NCBI RefSeq assembly: GCF_014196805.1
Contig: NZ_JACIEI010000005.1
Location: 124,001-188,000 of the forward strand
DNA length: 64,000 bases
Source of the DNA: Sulfitobacter undariae
GTDB taxonomy: Bacteria > Pseudomonadota > Alphaproteobacteria > Rhodobacterales > Rhodobacteraceae
Direction of reading: 5' to 3'
Position 1 is the first letter of the stretch, and each line of letters starts with the position of its first letter. The notes below the pieces were generated by a model. That model ran no database searches, was not told the DNA's origin, and saw only the letters and a program-made list of their open reading frames with translations. The position numbers and the translations under genes are program-made. Positions 27,676-37,256 of this stretch are shown here, in pieces.

Positions 27676-29262
27676 ATGGCTGATCTATACCCTGTAAAAC
27701 GCGCCCTTCTTTCAGTTTCCGACAAGACCGGATTGGTCGATTTCGGCAAGGCGCTGAGCGCTGCCGGTGTTGAGCTACTGTCCACTGGCGGAACAGCCAA
27801 GGCACTCCGCGAGGCTGGCCTGACGGTCAAAGACGTATCCGAGGTGACAGGCTTTCCCGAGATGATGGATGGCCGCGTCAAGACATTGCACCCTGTTGTG
27901 CATGGTGGCTTGCTGGCGTTGCGCGACAATGCGGGGCATGTGGCGTCGATGGATGAACATGGCATCGGCGGGATCGATCTGGTTGTTGTGAACCTCTATC
28001 CGTTTGAAGAAACCGTTGCCAAAGGCGCGGAATATGACGAGGTGATCGAGAATATCGACATCGGTGGCCCCGCGATGATCCGCTCAGCCGCGAAAAACCA
28101 TGGCTTTGTTAGTGTGATTGTCGATGTCGAAGACTACGCGCCGTATATTGCCGAGCTGGAGGCCAACGATGGTCAGACCACCTATGCACTGCGCCAACGT
28201 CTTGCCCAAACAGCATATGCGCGCACTGCGGCCTACGATACGGCAGTCAGCACATGGATGGCAGAGGCCGTGGGCGGCACGCCGCGCCGCCGCACTTTTG
28301 GCGGTACGTTGACGCAAACATTGCGTTACGGCGAAAACCCGCATCAGTCGGCAGCGTTTTACAGCGATGGCAGCAGCCGCGCTGGGGTGGCTACGGCCAA
28401 ACAGCATCAGGGCAAAGAACTGTCTTACAACAACATTAACGACACTGACGCAGCGTTTGAACTGGTGTCGGAGTTTGATCCGACCAACGGCCCTGCCGTT
28501 GCGATCATCAAACACGCCAACCCTTGTGGCGTAGCGACAGGCAAAACAATGGCCGAAGCCTATGCGCGTGCCTTTGATTGTGATCGTACTTCTGCCTTTG
28601 GCGGTATCATCGCGCTGAACCAAACGCTGGATGCTGCCACAGCCGAAGCGATTTCTGGCATCTTTACCGAAGTTGTCATTGCACCCGACGCAGATGCCGA
28701 TGCGATTGAAATTTTCGCAGCCAAGAAAAACCTGCGTTTGCTGACCACAGGTGGTCTGGCAGATACCAGCATTGCGCGTCTTGCCCCGCGTCAGGTGTCA
28801 GGGGGCTGGTTGGTTCAGGATCGTGATATCGGCAAGATCAGCATGGATGACTTGAAGGTTGTGACCAAACGCCAACCTACAGACCAAGAAATGAGCGATA
28901 TGCTGTTTGCGTGGACTGTTGCCAAACATGTTAAATCGAATGCGATCATCTACGTTAAAGATGGTGCAACCGTTGGTGTGGGCGCAGGCCAGATGAGCCG
29001 CGTTGACAGCACGCGCATTGCCGCACGCAAAGCACAAGATATGGCCGAGGCCATGGGGCTTCCTGCGCCACTTACGCAAGGATCAGTTGTGGCGTCTGAC
29101 GCGTTCTTCCCCTTTGCTGACGGTTTGGTTACAGCAGCCGAAGCAGGCGCAACCGCGCTGATCCAGCCCGGCGGTTCTATGCGTGACGAAGAAGTGATCG
29201 CCGCCGCCAATGACGCAGGGCTAGCGATGGTGTTTACTGGTATGCGTCATTTCCGGCACTAA
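27676..29262 (+). CDS. purH: Bifunctional AICAR transformylase / IMP cyclohydrolase
   Basis: A 528-residue enzyme catalysing the last two steps of IMP synthesis. The N-terminal IMP cyclohydrolase part has [17 protein letters not shown] and [28 protein letters not shown] follows. The C-terminal transformylase part has [11 protein letters not shown] and [10 protein letters not shown]. The ATG at 27676 follows AAAGGAG. lspA follows after 17 bp in the same operon. Confidence 0.97.
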   Translation: MADLYPVKRALLSVSDKTGLVDFGKALSAAGVELLSTGGTAKALREAGLTVKDVSEVTGFPEMMDGRVKTLHPVVHGGLLALRDNAGHVASMDEHGIGGIDLVVVNLYPFEETVAKGAEYDEVIENIDIGGPAMIRSAAKNHGFVSVIVDVEDYAPYIAELEANDGQTTYALRQRLAQTAYARTAAYDTAVSTWMAEAVGGTPRRRTFGGTLTQTLRYGENPHQSAAFYSDGSSRAGVATAKQHQGKELSYNNINDTDAAFELVSEFDPTNGPAVAIIKHANPCGVATGKTMAEAYARAFDCDRTSAFGGIIALNQTLDAATAEAISGIFTEVVIAPDADADAIEIFAAKKNLRLLTTGGLADTSIARLAPRQVSGGWLVQDRDIGKISMDDLKVVTKRQPTDQEMSDMLFAWTVAKHVKSNAIIYVKDGATVGVGAGQMSRVDSTRIAARKAQDMAEAMGLPAPLTQGSVVASDAFFPFADGLVTAAEAGATALIQPGGSMRDEEVIAAANDAGLAMVFTGMRHFRH

Positions 29263-29279
29263 ATGAGGGGGCGGTCAGT

Positions 29280-29792
29280 ATGCGGATAATTTTATGGGCA
29301 GGATTGGCAGCTTTGGCTGTCGATCAGATTTGCAAATATGTGGTGATCCACATGATGGAGCTTGCACGCATCCGCAGTATTGACGTGTTGCCTCCGCTGC
29401 TGAACTTCCGCTATGGTGAAAATCGCGGGATAAATTTCGGTCTATTTGGCGGGGGCTCAGAGGCGAGCCGGATTATTTTAAGCACGCTGGCGGTATTGCT
29501 CTGCATCGCTATTCTGTGGTGGGCGCGTAAAAATGCGCAAACCACATTGGCAAAAATCAGTGCAGGTTTTTTGATCGGCGGCGCGCTGGCCAATGTGCTG
29601 GATCGTCTACTTTACGGCTATGTTCTTGATTTCCTTAATGTGTCTTGCTGCGGCATCAACAATCCCTTTGTGTTTAACACCGCCGATATCTTTATATTTG
29701 CGGGCGCTTTAGGGTTGGTTATCTTTGCCGAAGACGGGCGCGGCGGGGCCAAGGCCAAAGGTGGTAAAAAGCCTCGTAAGCCGATAGTGTAA
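29280..29792 (+). CDS. lspA: Prolipoprotein signal peptidase (signal peptidase II)
   Basis: A 170-residue inner-membrane aspartyl protease with four membrane segments. The catalytic pair is Asp117 (YVLDFLN) and Asp136 (FNTADIFIF), 19 residues apart as in known LspA. It removes lipoprotein signal peptides; the next gene encodes a lipoprotein. The conserved segment near residue 48 reads ENRGINFGLF, where small residues after the glycine are more usual. The C-terminus is a basic cytoplasmic tail. Confidence 0.94.
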   Translation: MRIILWAGLAALAVDQICKYVVIHMMELARIRSIDVLPPLLNFRYGENRGINFGLFGGGSEASRIILSTLAVLLCIAILWWARKNAQTTLAKISAGFLIGGALANVLDRLLYGYVLDFLNVSCCGINNPFVFNTADIFIFAGALGLVIFAEDGRGGAKAKGGKKPRKPIV

Positions 29793-29795
29793 AAA

Positions 29796-29818
29796 GCTGG
29801 GTGACATTGCCACCCAGC
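29796..29818 (+). terminator. Hairpin after lspA
   Basis: GCTGGGTG (29796-29803) pairs perfectly with CACCCAGC (29811-29818). No U-run follows, so partial termination or an RNA-processing site between lspA and the lipoprotein gene is possible. Confidence 0.4.
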
Positions 29819-29857
29819 CTGCGATATTGAGAGACAGTGGCGGTCTGGAGGCCTTTG

Positions 29858-30361
29858 ATGCGTAAAATTGCTTTGTTGTTTGTACTGCCTGTAATTGTTG
29901 CGGGATGTGCCAACGTGGGCCTGCGTGATTTGCGCAGTAACTCCAAGGGTCCTGATGAATTCGGCATTCAGCCTGTGAATACACTTGCTGAACCAGCAAA
30001 CTACCGCGACCTGCCCACGCCGACGCCCGGTGGTTCAAACCGCGCGGATCGCTCGGCACTTGCTGAGGGCGCAAAAGCATTCGGTGGCAGCCTTGGAAAC
30101 CCAGATGGGCCTGTGCCGGCGGCTGATGGCGCGCTGGTGCAACATGCCAGTCGCTTGGGCGTGAGCGCGAACATCCGCGAAACCTTGGCGCAGACCGATG
30201 CAGACTTCCGACGCCGCAAGCAGCGTTTGACGCAATTCCGTATTGTGCCAGTTGACCGCTACAATCAGGCTTACCGTAAGGAAGCACTGGATGCTCAGGC
30301 GGAGAAAAGCCGTTGGCAACGTGCAGGGGCACGTACACCCTCTGCGCCCCCAGCAAACTAA
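29858..30361 (+). CDS. DUF3035 lipoprotein
   Basis: A 167-residue predicted lipoprotein: MRKIALLFVLPVIVAGC puts the lipidated cysteine at 17. The mature part matches DUF3035 (KGPDEFGIQPVNTLAEP, then YRDLPTPTPGGSNRADR), known mainly in Rhodobacterales and of unknown function. The start at 29858 follows CTGGAGG. It sits between lspA and the two M16 peptidases, and the order is conserved in this group as I recall it, which suggests a cell-envelope role. Confidence 0.82.
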   Translation: MRKIALLFVLPVIVAGCANVGLRDLRSNSKGPDEFGIQPVNTLAEPANYRDLPTPTPGGSNRADRSALAEGAKAFGGSLGNPDGPVPAADGALVQHASRLGVSANIRETLAQTDADFRRRKQRLTQFRIVPVDRYNQAYRKEALDAQAEKSRWQRAGARTPSAPPAN

Positions 30362-30466
30362 TAGCATTACATATCTGTGATTTTACCGACCGCGGCTTGA
30401 TCCTGCGTGCGGGTTGCGTACCTATGTACGCAAAGCCCCTTTGGCTGACCGAAAAGGACTACCCTG

Positions 30467-31822
30467 ATGATGCGATACGCCCGAACTGCCCTGTTATCCG
30501 CTGCGCTTATGCCCGCTGTGGCATTTGCCCAGACCAGCCCAGAGTCCAGCGGCAAGGTAACGGACTTTGTACTGGATAACGGCATGCAGGTCGTCGTTGT
30601 CGAAGACCACCGTGCCCCTGTTGTGCAGCATATGCTGTGGTATCGCGCCGGATCAGCGGATGAACCGAAAGGCTCATCTGGGGTGGCGCATTTTCTGGAG
30701 CATCTCCTGTTCAAGGCGACTGACAAACTGGAAGCGGGTGAGCTGTCAGCAACGGTTGCGGCGAATGGTGGGCGCGATAACGCTTTCACCAGCTACGATT
30801 ACACCGCGTATTTCCAGCGTATTGCATCGGATCGTCTGGAACTGATGATGACAATGGAAGCAGACCGGATGAAGAATATCCGCCTGACGCCAGAAAACAT
30901 CGCGACCGAGCGCAAAGTGGTCATAGAAGAGCGCAACCAGCGCACAGAAAACAACCCGCAAGCCTTGTTTGGGGAGCAGATCAGCGCCGCACAATATCTC
31001 AATCATCGCTATGGCACGCCTGTCATTGGCTGGATGCATGAGATGGAAGAGTTGGACTTGGAGGATGCGCTGTCGTTCTACGAGACGTATTATTCGCCCA
31101 ACAACACTGTGCTGGTTGTATCAGGTGACGTGACCCCAGACGAAGTCCGAGCCCTAGCTGAAAAATACTATGGCCCCATCCCCGCTAACCCCGAATTGCC
31201 CGAGCGCTTGCGTACCGAAGAACCACGCCAGAACGCAGAGCGGCGGGTGATCTTTCGCGATGCCCGCGTCGCACAGCCGTATATCTCGCGCAGCTACCTT
31301 GTGCCGGAGCGCGACAGCGGGGCGCAGGAAACAGCCGCCGCGCTGACGATCCTGAGCGAAATTTTGGGAGGCGGTACAACATCTTTCCTCACTGAAAAAC
31401 TGCAATTTGATACGCAGGTCGCCACCTATTCTGCCACTGGCTATTCGGGTGTGTCGCTGGATGACACAACTTTCCGTATCATCATGGTGCCTGCTGATGG
31501 CGTGAGCCTTGAAGAAGGCGAAGCCGCTTTGGATCAGGCCTTGGCTGAGTTCACGAAAAAGGGCGTTGATGCAGAGCAGTTGGAGCGGATCAAACTGCAA
31601 ATCCGTGCGTCAGAAATCTATGCGCAAGACAACGTCGATGGCATCGCCAACCGCTATGGCAGCGCGTTGACATCCGGTTTGACGATTGAGGATGTTCAGG
31701 CATGGCCTGACATTCTAGACGCAGTCACTGCCGAAGACATCATGCAGGCCGCAACACTCTTGCGCCGCGAAGCATCTGTGACGGGGTGGTTGATGCGCCC
31801 TGAGCAAGGAGAAGCCCAATGA
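30467..31822 (+). CDS. M16 zinc peptidase, catalytic subunit
   Basis: A 451-residue exported peptidase with a signal peptide ending near AFAQ. The inverted zinc motif is His75-x-x-Glu78-His79 (GVAHFLEH), and the third ligand is about 76 residues later in VVIEER (Glu155). It should be active, probably as a heterodimer with the next product. Substrates of bacterial M16 enzymes are peptides and misfolded fragments. Its last 4 bp overlap the following gene. Confidence 0.9.
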   Translation: MMRYARTALLSAALMPAVAFAQTSPESSGKVTDFVLDNGMQVVVVEDHRAPVVQHMLWYRAGSADEPKGSSGVAHFLEHLLFKATDKLEAGELSATVAANGGRDNAFTSYDYTAYFQRIASDRLELMMTMEADRMKNIRLTPENIATERKVVIEERNQRTENNPQALFGEQISAAQYLNHRYGTPVIGWMHEMEELDLEDALSFYETYYSPNNTVLVVSGDVTPDEVRALAEKYYGPIPANPELPERLRTEEPRQNAERRVIFRDARVAQPYISRSYLVPERDSGAQETAAALTILSEILGGGTTSFLTEKLQFDTQVATYSATGYSGVSLDDTTFRIIMVPADGVSLEEGEAALDQALAEFTKKGVDAEQLERIKLQIRASEIYAQDNVDGIANRYGSALTSGLTIEDVQAWPDILDAVTAEDIMQAATLLRREASVTGWLMRPEQGEAQ

Positions 31823-33129
31823 TCCGTTTCGCAACTGCCCTGTTTGTCGGGGCCGCCGCTGCACTACCTGCCTATGCAGAAGTTGATATCCAGACAGTCA
31901 CGTCCCCGGGAGGGATAGACGCCTGGCTGGTCGAAGAACACTCCTTGCCTTTTGTTGCAATCGAGATCGCGTTCACAGGTGGCACATCGTTGGATGTGGA
32001 TGGTAAGCGCGGCGCGGTGAATCTGATGACGGGATTACTGGAGGAAGGTTCAGGCAATCTGGATGCGCGTGGCTTTGCGCGTGCGAAAGAAGCGCTGGCC
32101 AGCAGCTTTGGTTTCAGCGCGGGACCGGATCAATTGACAATTTCAGCGCGTTTTTTGACCGAGAACTTTGACGAATCTGTCGCGTTGCTGCGCGATGCGA
32201 TGCAAAAACCCCGTTTTGATGATGGCGATATCGAGAGGGTGCGCGCGCAAGTTTTGTCGAATCTGGCCTTTGATGCAAAAGACCCCAATGACATTGCTAG
32301 CAAGACATTTGCGACCATGGCCTATGGCGAACATCCTTACGGCACAGTTGAGGCGGGCACCCCCGAAAGCCTTGCGGCGCTGACCCGTGATGATTTGCTG
32401 GAGGCGCACAGAAACGTGTTGGTACGTGACCGTGTGCTGGTTGGCGCAGTCGGGGATATCACGCCCGAGCAGCTTGGTGCACTGCTGGATGCCGTGATGG
32501 GCGACCTGCCGCAAAGCGGGGCTATGATGCCGCCGAAGATAGAGCCGCAGATCAAGGGTGGCACTACGGTGGTTGAGTTCGACACCCCGCAATCCGTGGC
32601 TCTCTTTGGTCAGCGCGGCATTGCGGTGGATGACGATGACTATTTCGCGGCTGTTCTGCTTAACCAAATTCTGGGGGGTGGCTCGTTTGAGAGCCGCCTG
32701 ATGCAAGAAGTCCGTGAGAAACGTGGCCTGACCTACGGCGTCTATTCTTACCTGTCCTCCCGCAATTTGGCGAACGCCTATATGGGGTCTGTCAGTTCTG
32801 CCAATGACCGCATCGGCGAGGCGATTGAGGTGATCCGTGAGCAATGGCGTTTAGCAGCCCAAGACGGCGTGACCGAGAAGGAATTGCAGGATGCAAAAAC
32901 CTATCTGACGGGCGCCTACCCGCTGCGGTTTGATGGGAATAGCACGATTGCGGGTATTCTGGTCGGGATGCAGTTGATCGGGCTGGATGCGGATTACATC
33001 AAAACCCGCAATGAACGTGTGGAAAGCGTGACACTGGAGGACGTGAAACGCGTTGCAGGTGAGTTAATGGAACCTGATGCGTTACATTTTGTGGTTGTGG
33101 GCAAACCTGAAGGGGTTGTGTCCGAGTAA
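31819..33129 (+). CDS. M16 peptidase-like partner, non-catalytic
   Basis: A 436-residue exported protein with a signal peptide ending YAEV. It keeps the M16 fold, including RLMQEVREKRGLTYGVYSYLS near the C-terminus (the R/Y motif). The HxxEH zinc site is absent: the matching place reads NLMTGLLEEGSGNLD. It is therefore the non-catalytic half that completes the chamber of the preceding peptidase, as in mitochondrial MPP or Sphingomonas SPH2681/2682. Confidence 0.88.
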   Translation: MIRFATALFVGAAAALPAYAEVDIQTVTSPGGIDAWLVEEHSLPFVAIEIAFTGGTSLDVDGKRGAVNLMTGLLEEGSGNLDARGFARAKEALASSFGFSAGPDQLTISARFLTENFDESVALLRDAMQKPRFDDGDIERVRAQVLSNLAFDAKDPNDIASKTFATMAYGEHPYGTVEAGTPESLAALTRDDLLEAHRNVLVRDRVLVGAVGDITPEQLGALLDAVMGDLPQSGAMMPPKIEPQIKGGTTVVEFDTPQSVALFGQRGIAVDDDDYFAAVLLNQILGGGSFESRLMQEVREKRGLTYGVYSYLSSRNLANAYMGSVSSANDRIGEAIEVIREQWRLAAQDGVTEKELQDAKTYLTGAYPLRFDGNSTIAGILVGMQLIGLDADYIKTRNERVESVTLEDVKRVAGELMEPDALHFVVVGKPEGVVSE

Positions 33130-33137
33130 ACGGCTGT

Positions 33138-33164
33138 CGATCTGCCCTACTTTGGGGCAGATCG
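33138..33164. terminator. Hairpin between converging M16 and aldehyde dehydrogenase genes
   Basis: CGATCTGCCC (33138-33147) pairs perfectly with GGGCAGATCG (33155-33164). The following TTAATCTAT is only weakly T-rich, but the 10-bp stem lies between two converging genes. Confidence 0.6.
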
Positions 33165-33192
33165 TTAATCTATCGGTAAGCCTAGTCGGGCG

Positions 33193-35529
33193 TCACTCTC
33201 CGTAGGGAACCCAGATGTTTTTGACTTCGGTTGACTGGGTGAGGAAGGTCTTCGCGTCCGGTTTTGCCCAATCTATCGCTTGGCCGTTTTGAACCCATGT
33301 GCGTTTAAGATTGCTGGCAGATCCCTGTTCAATCACCTTGTCCAACTCGGGGGCGCTAAAGCTCCAGACCGCGTCGATATCCATATGACGGGCCATGGCA
33401 TCTGCGACGTCATTGTGGGGGCCTGTCAGGATATTGACGACACCCGCAGGGACATCCGAAGTTTCAAGTATTTGCGCAAAATCCGTAGCGGCGAGCGGGA
33501 AAGGCTCGGAGGCGCTGAGGATCACGCGGTTGCCCATGGCAATGGCAGGGGCCATCACTGCGACCAGCCCAAGCAGGGGACTTGTTGCTGAGCAAAGTGC
33601 CCCGATCACCCCAACGGGTTCTTTCATGGCCAGAGCCACACCGCGGATGGGAACGCCATGTACTTGGCCATCGTATTTATCGGCCCATGCCGCATAGGTG
33701 AAAAGGCTCTGCACTGCGGCTTCGACCTCTTTTGCCCCTGATTTCCCACCTTGTAGGGCGTCTAGGCTATGGGCGAACTCTTCACCGCGCACGGCTAGGT
33801 TTTCAGCGATGAAATAGAGGATTTGGGCGCGCAGATGGCCTGTGGTTTTGCTCCAGCCTTTGGCGGCATGGGCCGCTTCAACAGCGTTGCGTATATCTTT
33901 GCGGGATGCCTGAGGCGCGTGGCCCAGCAAGGTGCCGTTCTTGGCATAGACGGGCGTAGAGTAACCGCTGTCGGGCCGTGCCTGTTTGCCCCCGATATAG
34001 AGTTTCGCCGTGCGGTCAATTGCACCGCTTGGCGTACCAGAGCCTGACATTGCTTCTACAGATTTTAGTGGCTTGGGTTTGGATTTGGGTTTTGTATAGG
34101 CCGCAAGCCCCTCCCAGCCGCCTTCACGCCCAAAGCCGCTTTCGCGCACGCCGCCAAAACCTGCGGCCGCGTCCATCATATTGGTGCCGTTGATCCAGAC
34201 AATGCCCGCCGCCAGCTTGGGCGCGATATCCAGCGCAAGGTTGATGTTCTCGCTCCAGACCGTTGCGGCAAGGCCGTAGCGGGTGTTGTTGGCGATGCTC
34301 ACGGCTTCTTCCGCAGTGCGGAAAGTGGTCGAGACCAACACGGGACCAAAGATTTCTTCCTGCATCAAGGTATCGGCGGGATAAAGGCCAGTGATTAGGG
34401 TCGGCGGATAAAAGCTGCCTTCATAGGGCATCTCACAGGCGGCGACATGGGTGCTGCCTGCGGTATTGGCGGCAACTTTTGCTGTGATCATCTCCAATTG
34501 TTTGGGGTCAACGATCGCGCCGACATCGATGCTTTTGTCGAGCGGAGAACCAACACGCAGTTTATCCATACGCGCGCGTAGTTTTGCATAAAACAGGTCG
34601 GCAACGGGCTCATGCACCAGCAACCGTGACCCAGCGCAGCAGACCTGACCTTGGTTGAACCAGATCGCATCAACCAAGCCTTCAACGGCGGAATCCAGAT
34701 CAGCGTCGTCAAACACGATGTAGGGGGATTTGCCGCCCAGCTCCAATGTCAGGGCTTTGCCACTGCCTGCTGTCGCCTCGCGGATGCGGCGGCCAACGGC
34801 GGTTGAACCAGTGAAAGCGACCTTGTCCACATCCGCGTTGACGATCATTTCACCGACGGTGCCATCGCCCGTGACGATGTTTACCACGCCTTTTGGTACG
34901 CCAGCTTGGCCACAGATATCGGCAAACAGCAGCGCGGTCAGCGATGTATATTCCGCTGGTTTCAGCACCACAGTATTGCCCATCGCCAGCGCTGGCGCGA
35001 CTTTCCATGCCAGCATGAGCAGCGGGAAGTTCCACGGGATCACCTGACCGCACACGCCAAGGGCGGCGGCATCGGGCAGTTCGCTTTCCATCAGTTGGGC
35101 CATGCCCGCGTGATAATAAAAATGCCGCTGGGCCAGCGGGATGTCGATGTCACGGGCTTCGCGGATGGGCTTGCCGTTGCCCAGCGTTTCCAAAACCGCA
35201 AAGAGGCGGCTGTGTTTTTGCAAAAGCCGGGCCAGCGCATAAAGCACCTTTGCGCGGGCGTGTCCGCCTGCGGCTTCCCACTTTGGTTGGGCCGTGCGGG
35301 CGGCTTTGACGGCGGCATCCACATCGGTTTGGGTGCCTTGGCTGATCTGCGCAAGGATCTCGCCATTGGCGGGATTGCGGCTCTCGAACAGGCCGGCAGG
35401 CGGTGTCATTTCACCGTTAATGAAATGGCCAAAGCGGCTGCCTTGATCCACAATCCAAGCCAGCGCTTCGGCGGCGGATTCAGGGGCAGTCCCATAATCC
35501 ATGGTCTCAAAAATATCGGAAACGGTCAT
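33193..35529 (-). CDS. Tandem aldehyde dehydrogenase (active plus truncated ALDH domain)
   Basis: A 778-residue protein. Residues 35-490 are a complete ALDH with Glu263 (LELGGKSPY) and Cys297 (GQVCCAGSR). From about 505 there is a second ALDH-like domain beginning AKLYIGGKQARPDSG. It has the cofactor-domain features but ends before the catalytic-cysteine region, so it is an inactive copy. It follows deoC by 15 bp. Deoxyribose-5-phosphate aldolase yields acetaldehyde, so oxidation of acetaldehyde to acetate is a reasonable inference. Confidence 0.88.
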   Translation of the reverse strand: MTVSDIFETMDYGTAPESAAEALAWIVDQGSRFGHFINGEMTPPAGLFESRNPANGEILAQISQGTQTDVDAAVKAARTAQPKWEAAGGHARAKVLYALARLLQKHSRLFAVLETLGNGKPIREARDIDIPLAQRHFYYHAGMAQLMESELPDAAALGVCGQVIPWNFPLLMLAWKVAPALAMGNTVVLKPAEYTSLTALLFADICGQAGVPKGVVNIVTGDGTVGEMIVNADVDKVAFTGSTAVGRRIREATAGSGKALTLELGGKSPYIVFDDADLDSAVEGLVDAIWFNQGQVCCAGSRLLVHEPVADLFYAKLRARMDKLRVGSPLDKSIDVGAIVDPKQLEMITAKVAANTAGSTHVAACEMPYEGSFYPPTLITGLYPADTLMQEEIFGPVLVSTTFRTAEEAVSIANNTRYGLAATVWSENINLALDIAPKLAAGIVWINGTNMMDAAAGFGGVRESGFGREGGWEGLAAYTKPKSKPKPLKSVEAMSGSGTPSGAIDRTAKLYIGGKQARPDSGYSTPVYAKNGTLLGHAPQASRKDIRNAVEAAHAAKGWSKTTGHLRAQILYFIAENLAVRGEEFAHSLDALQGGKSGAKEVEAAVQSLFTYAAWADKYDGQVHGVPIRGVALAMKEPVGVIGALCSATSPLLGLVAVMAPAIAMGNRVILSASEPFPLAATDFAQILETSDVPAGVVNILTGPHNDVADAMARHMDIDAVWSFSAPELDKVIEQGSASNLKRTWVQNGQAIDWAKPDAKTFLTQSTEVKNIWVPYGE

Positions 35530-35544
35530 ATCTGGGCCTCTGGA

Positions 35545-36546
35545 TCAGGATGTAGGATGGCGGTAGGCGGCGGAATAATTGCCGCTAACGTGATGTTCTA
35601 ACTGGCGCTCAATATCGTTTAGCAACGAGGACGCGCCAAAGCGGAACAGGTCGGGTTGCAACCAGCGATCGCCCAGTTCCTCTTTGATCAGCGCCAAATA
35701 GGTGATCGCGTCTTTGGCTTTGGATATCCCGCCTGCGGGTTTATAGCCCACGCGGTAGCCTGTGCGGTCATAGAAATCACGGATGGCGCGGATCATCACC
35801 AAGGTCACTGGCAGGGTCGCGTTAACGCTTTCTTTGCCTGTTGATGTCTTGATGAAATCAGCACCAGCCATCATGCACACAAGGCTGGCACGGGCCACAT
35901 TGCGTAGGCTGCCAAGCTCGCCCGTGGCGAGGATCGCTTTGACGTGGGCATCGCCACAAGCGGCGCGGAATATGCGCATTTCATCATAGAGCGCCTGCCA
36001 GTTGCCTTCCAGTACATGGCGACGGGAAATGACGATGTCGATCTCGGCGGCACCTGCTGCCACGCTTTGCTCGATCTCGGCGATGCGCAGGGGCAGGGGG
36101 GAGAGGCCCGCAGGAAAGCCCGTAGATACCGCTGCAACAGGGATGCCCGTCCCGCGCAAGGCGTCAACGGCGGGGGCGATCATTTCGTGGTACACGCAGA
36201 CCGCGCCGGTGGTGATGGGTGGCATGCCAAGTGCGTCTAGCACAGATGCGGCAACGGGTTGGCGTGCTTTGGCGCACAGGCGGCCCACGCGACGGGCTGT
36301 ATCATCGCCTGACAGGGTGGTGAGATCAATGCAGGTTACCGCCTTGAGCAGCCAAGCCGCCTGATGCGCCTTTTTAACTGAGCGCCGCGCGGGCAATGAC
36401 GCTGCGCGGCGCTCAATTGCAGAGGTGTTGGCCTGCGCGCTCAGCACCCAATTCAAATCAAGAGGCATGCCCGCATTGCGCGGTTCTGTGACTTGAGGGA
36501 GCTGTGTCGCCGCAACGGCGGCAGTGGAATATGTGTCGACGGACAT
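35545..36546 (-). CDS. deoC: Deoxyribose-phosphate aldolase
   Basis: A 333-residue class I aldolase of the long DERA type. It splits 2-deoxyribose-5-phosphate into glyceraldehyde-3-phosphate and acetaldehyde. The Schiff-base lysine lies in GADFIKTSTGKES and the second active-site lysine in VGYKPAGGIS. The ATG at 36546 follows AAAGGTG; 13 further upstream codons are open but unlikely. The tandem ALDH gene follows on the same transcript. The long N-terminal extension of about 80 residues is normal for this subgroup. Confidence 0.92.
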   Translation of the reverse strand: MSVDTYSTAAVAATQLPQVTEPRNAGMPLDLNWVLSAQANTSAIERRAASLPARRSVKKAHQAAWLLKAVTCIDLTTLSGDDTARRVGRLCAKARQPVAASVLDALGMPPITTGAVCVYHEMIAPAVDALRGTGIPVAAVSTGFPAGLSPLPLRIAEIEQSVAAGAAEIDIVISRRHVLEGNWQALYDEMRIFRAACGDAHVKAILATGELGSLRNVARASLVCMMAGADFIKTSTGKESVNATLPVTLVMIRAIRDFYDRTGYRVGYKPAGGISKAKDAITYLALIKEELGDRWLQPDLFRFGASSLLNDIERQLEHHVSGNYSAAYRHPTS

Positions 36547-36628
36547 GGCGGCACCTTTCGGAAAATTACCCCCGCAAGGTCGCATGCCAGTCCGTTATAT
36601 TGCAAGCTGTAAGGCGGTGGATGACGGG

Positions 36629-36988
36629 TTAGCTGCCGCGATAGGTGGAATAGCCAAACGGCGACAGTAACAGCGGTACATGATAATGCGCATCCGCGTC
36701 CGAAATGCCAAAGCGTAGCGGGATAACGTCTAAAAAGCGGGGTGTCTCGGGCGCGGTGCCAATGCTGTTCAGATAGGCGCCTGCTTCAAACACCAGCTCG
36801 TAGGTGCCTGTTTGAAACTCGGTCACGGGTAGAATGGGGCTATCTGTGCGACCATCCGCATTGGTGCGCATCTGGGCGCATTGCGTGCGCACCTCGCCTT
36901 CAAGGCGGTAAAGGGTGATTTGCATGTCAGCAGCGGGGAGGCCCAATGCCGTGTCGAGAACGTGAGTTGTAAGGTAACCAGTGGACAT
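36629..36988 (-). CDS. uraH: 5-hydroxyisourate hydrolase (transthyretin-like)
   Basis: A 119-residue enzyme that opens 5-hydroxyisourate, the uricase product, to OHCU. It begins [18 protein letters not shown] with the active-site histidine, and ends with the diagnostic YRGS tetrapeptide; [19 protein letters not shown] fits the family. A normal-length cytosolic tetramer subunit. It belongs functionally with the purine genes at 39-43 kb, although transcribed the other way. The divergent region upstream holds conspicuous inverted repeats. Confidence 0.93.
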   Translation of the reverse strand: MSTGYLTTHVLDTALGLPAADMQITLYRLEGEVRTQCAQMRTNADGRTDSPILPVTEFQTGTYELVFEAGAYLNSIGTAPETPRFLDVIPLRFGISDADAHYHVPLLLSPFGYSTYRGS

Positions 36989-37093
36989 TGTTTTACTCCG
37001 GTTCGGGTTATGGCGACGAAGTGCAGCAGAAGGTGGCCTGCGTTTTCTACGTCACGTTGTATCGGGCGGGTGTCATGACCCTAGACATCGCCC

Positions 37094-37167
37094 TGATTCG
37101 AAAAATAATCAAAGTGATTCGCCAAAACGCTGATTTTGGCCGTTTTTTGTTTTGACGAGCGAATCAC
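37094..37167. promoter_or_regulatory. Nested inverted repeats and TGATTCG motifs upstream of the rhodanese gene
   Basis: GTGATTCGC (37114-37122) and GCGAATCAC (37159-37167) are perfect inverted copies. Inside them GCCAAAA (37121-37127) and TTTTGGC (37134-37140) form a second hairpin followed by CGTTTTTTG, as in a terminator reading rightward. A further TGATTCG lies at 37094-37100, 21 bp from the next copy. The layout suits both an operator set and an attenuator in the uraH/rhodanese divergent region. Confidence 0.5.
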
Positions 37168-37256
37168 TCTCAGCCTATATCTAGGGCCGTAAGCTCCGGT
37201 GCACCAATTTTGTGGCAACAAAATCTATATTTGGTAGTCGGAGGCGGGGGAAAGTA

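Noticed and set aside
37071-37078. GTCATGAC palindrome near uraH as an operator
   Set aside because: An 8-bp palindrome is expected by chance at this length; no second copy is nearby.
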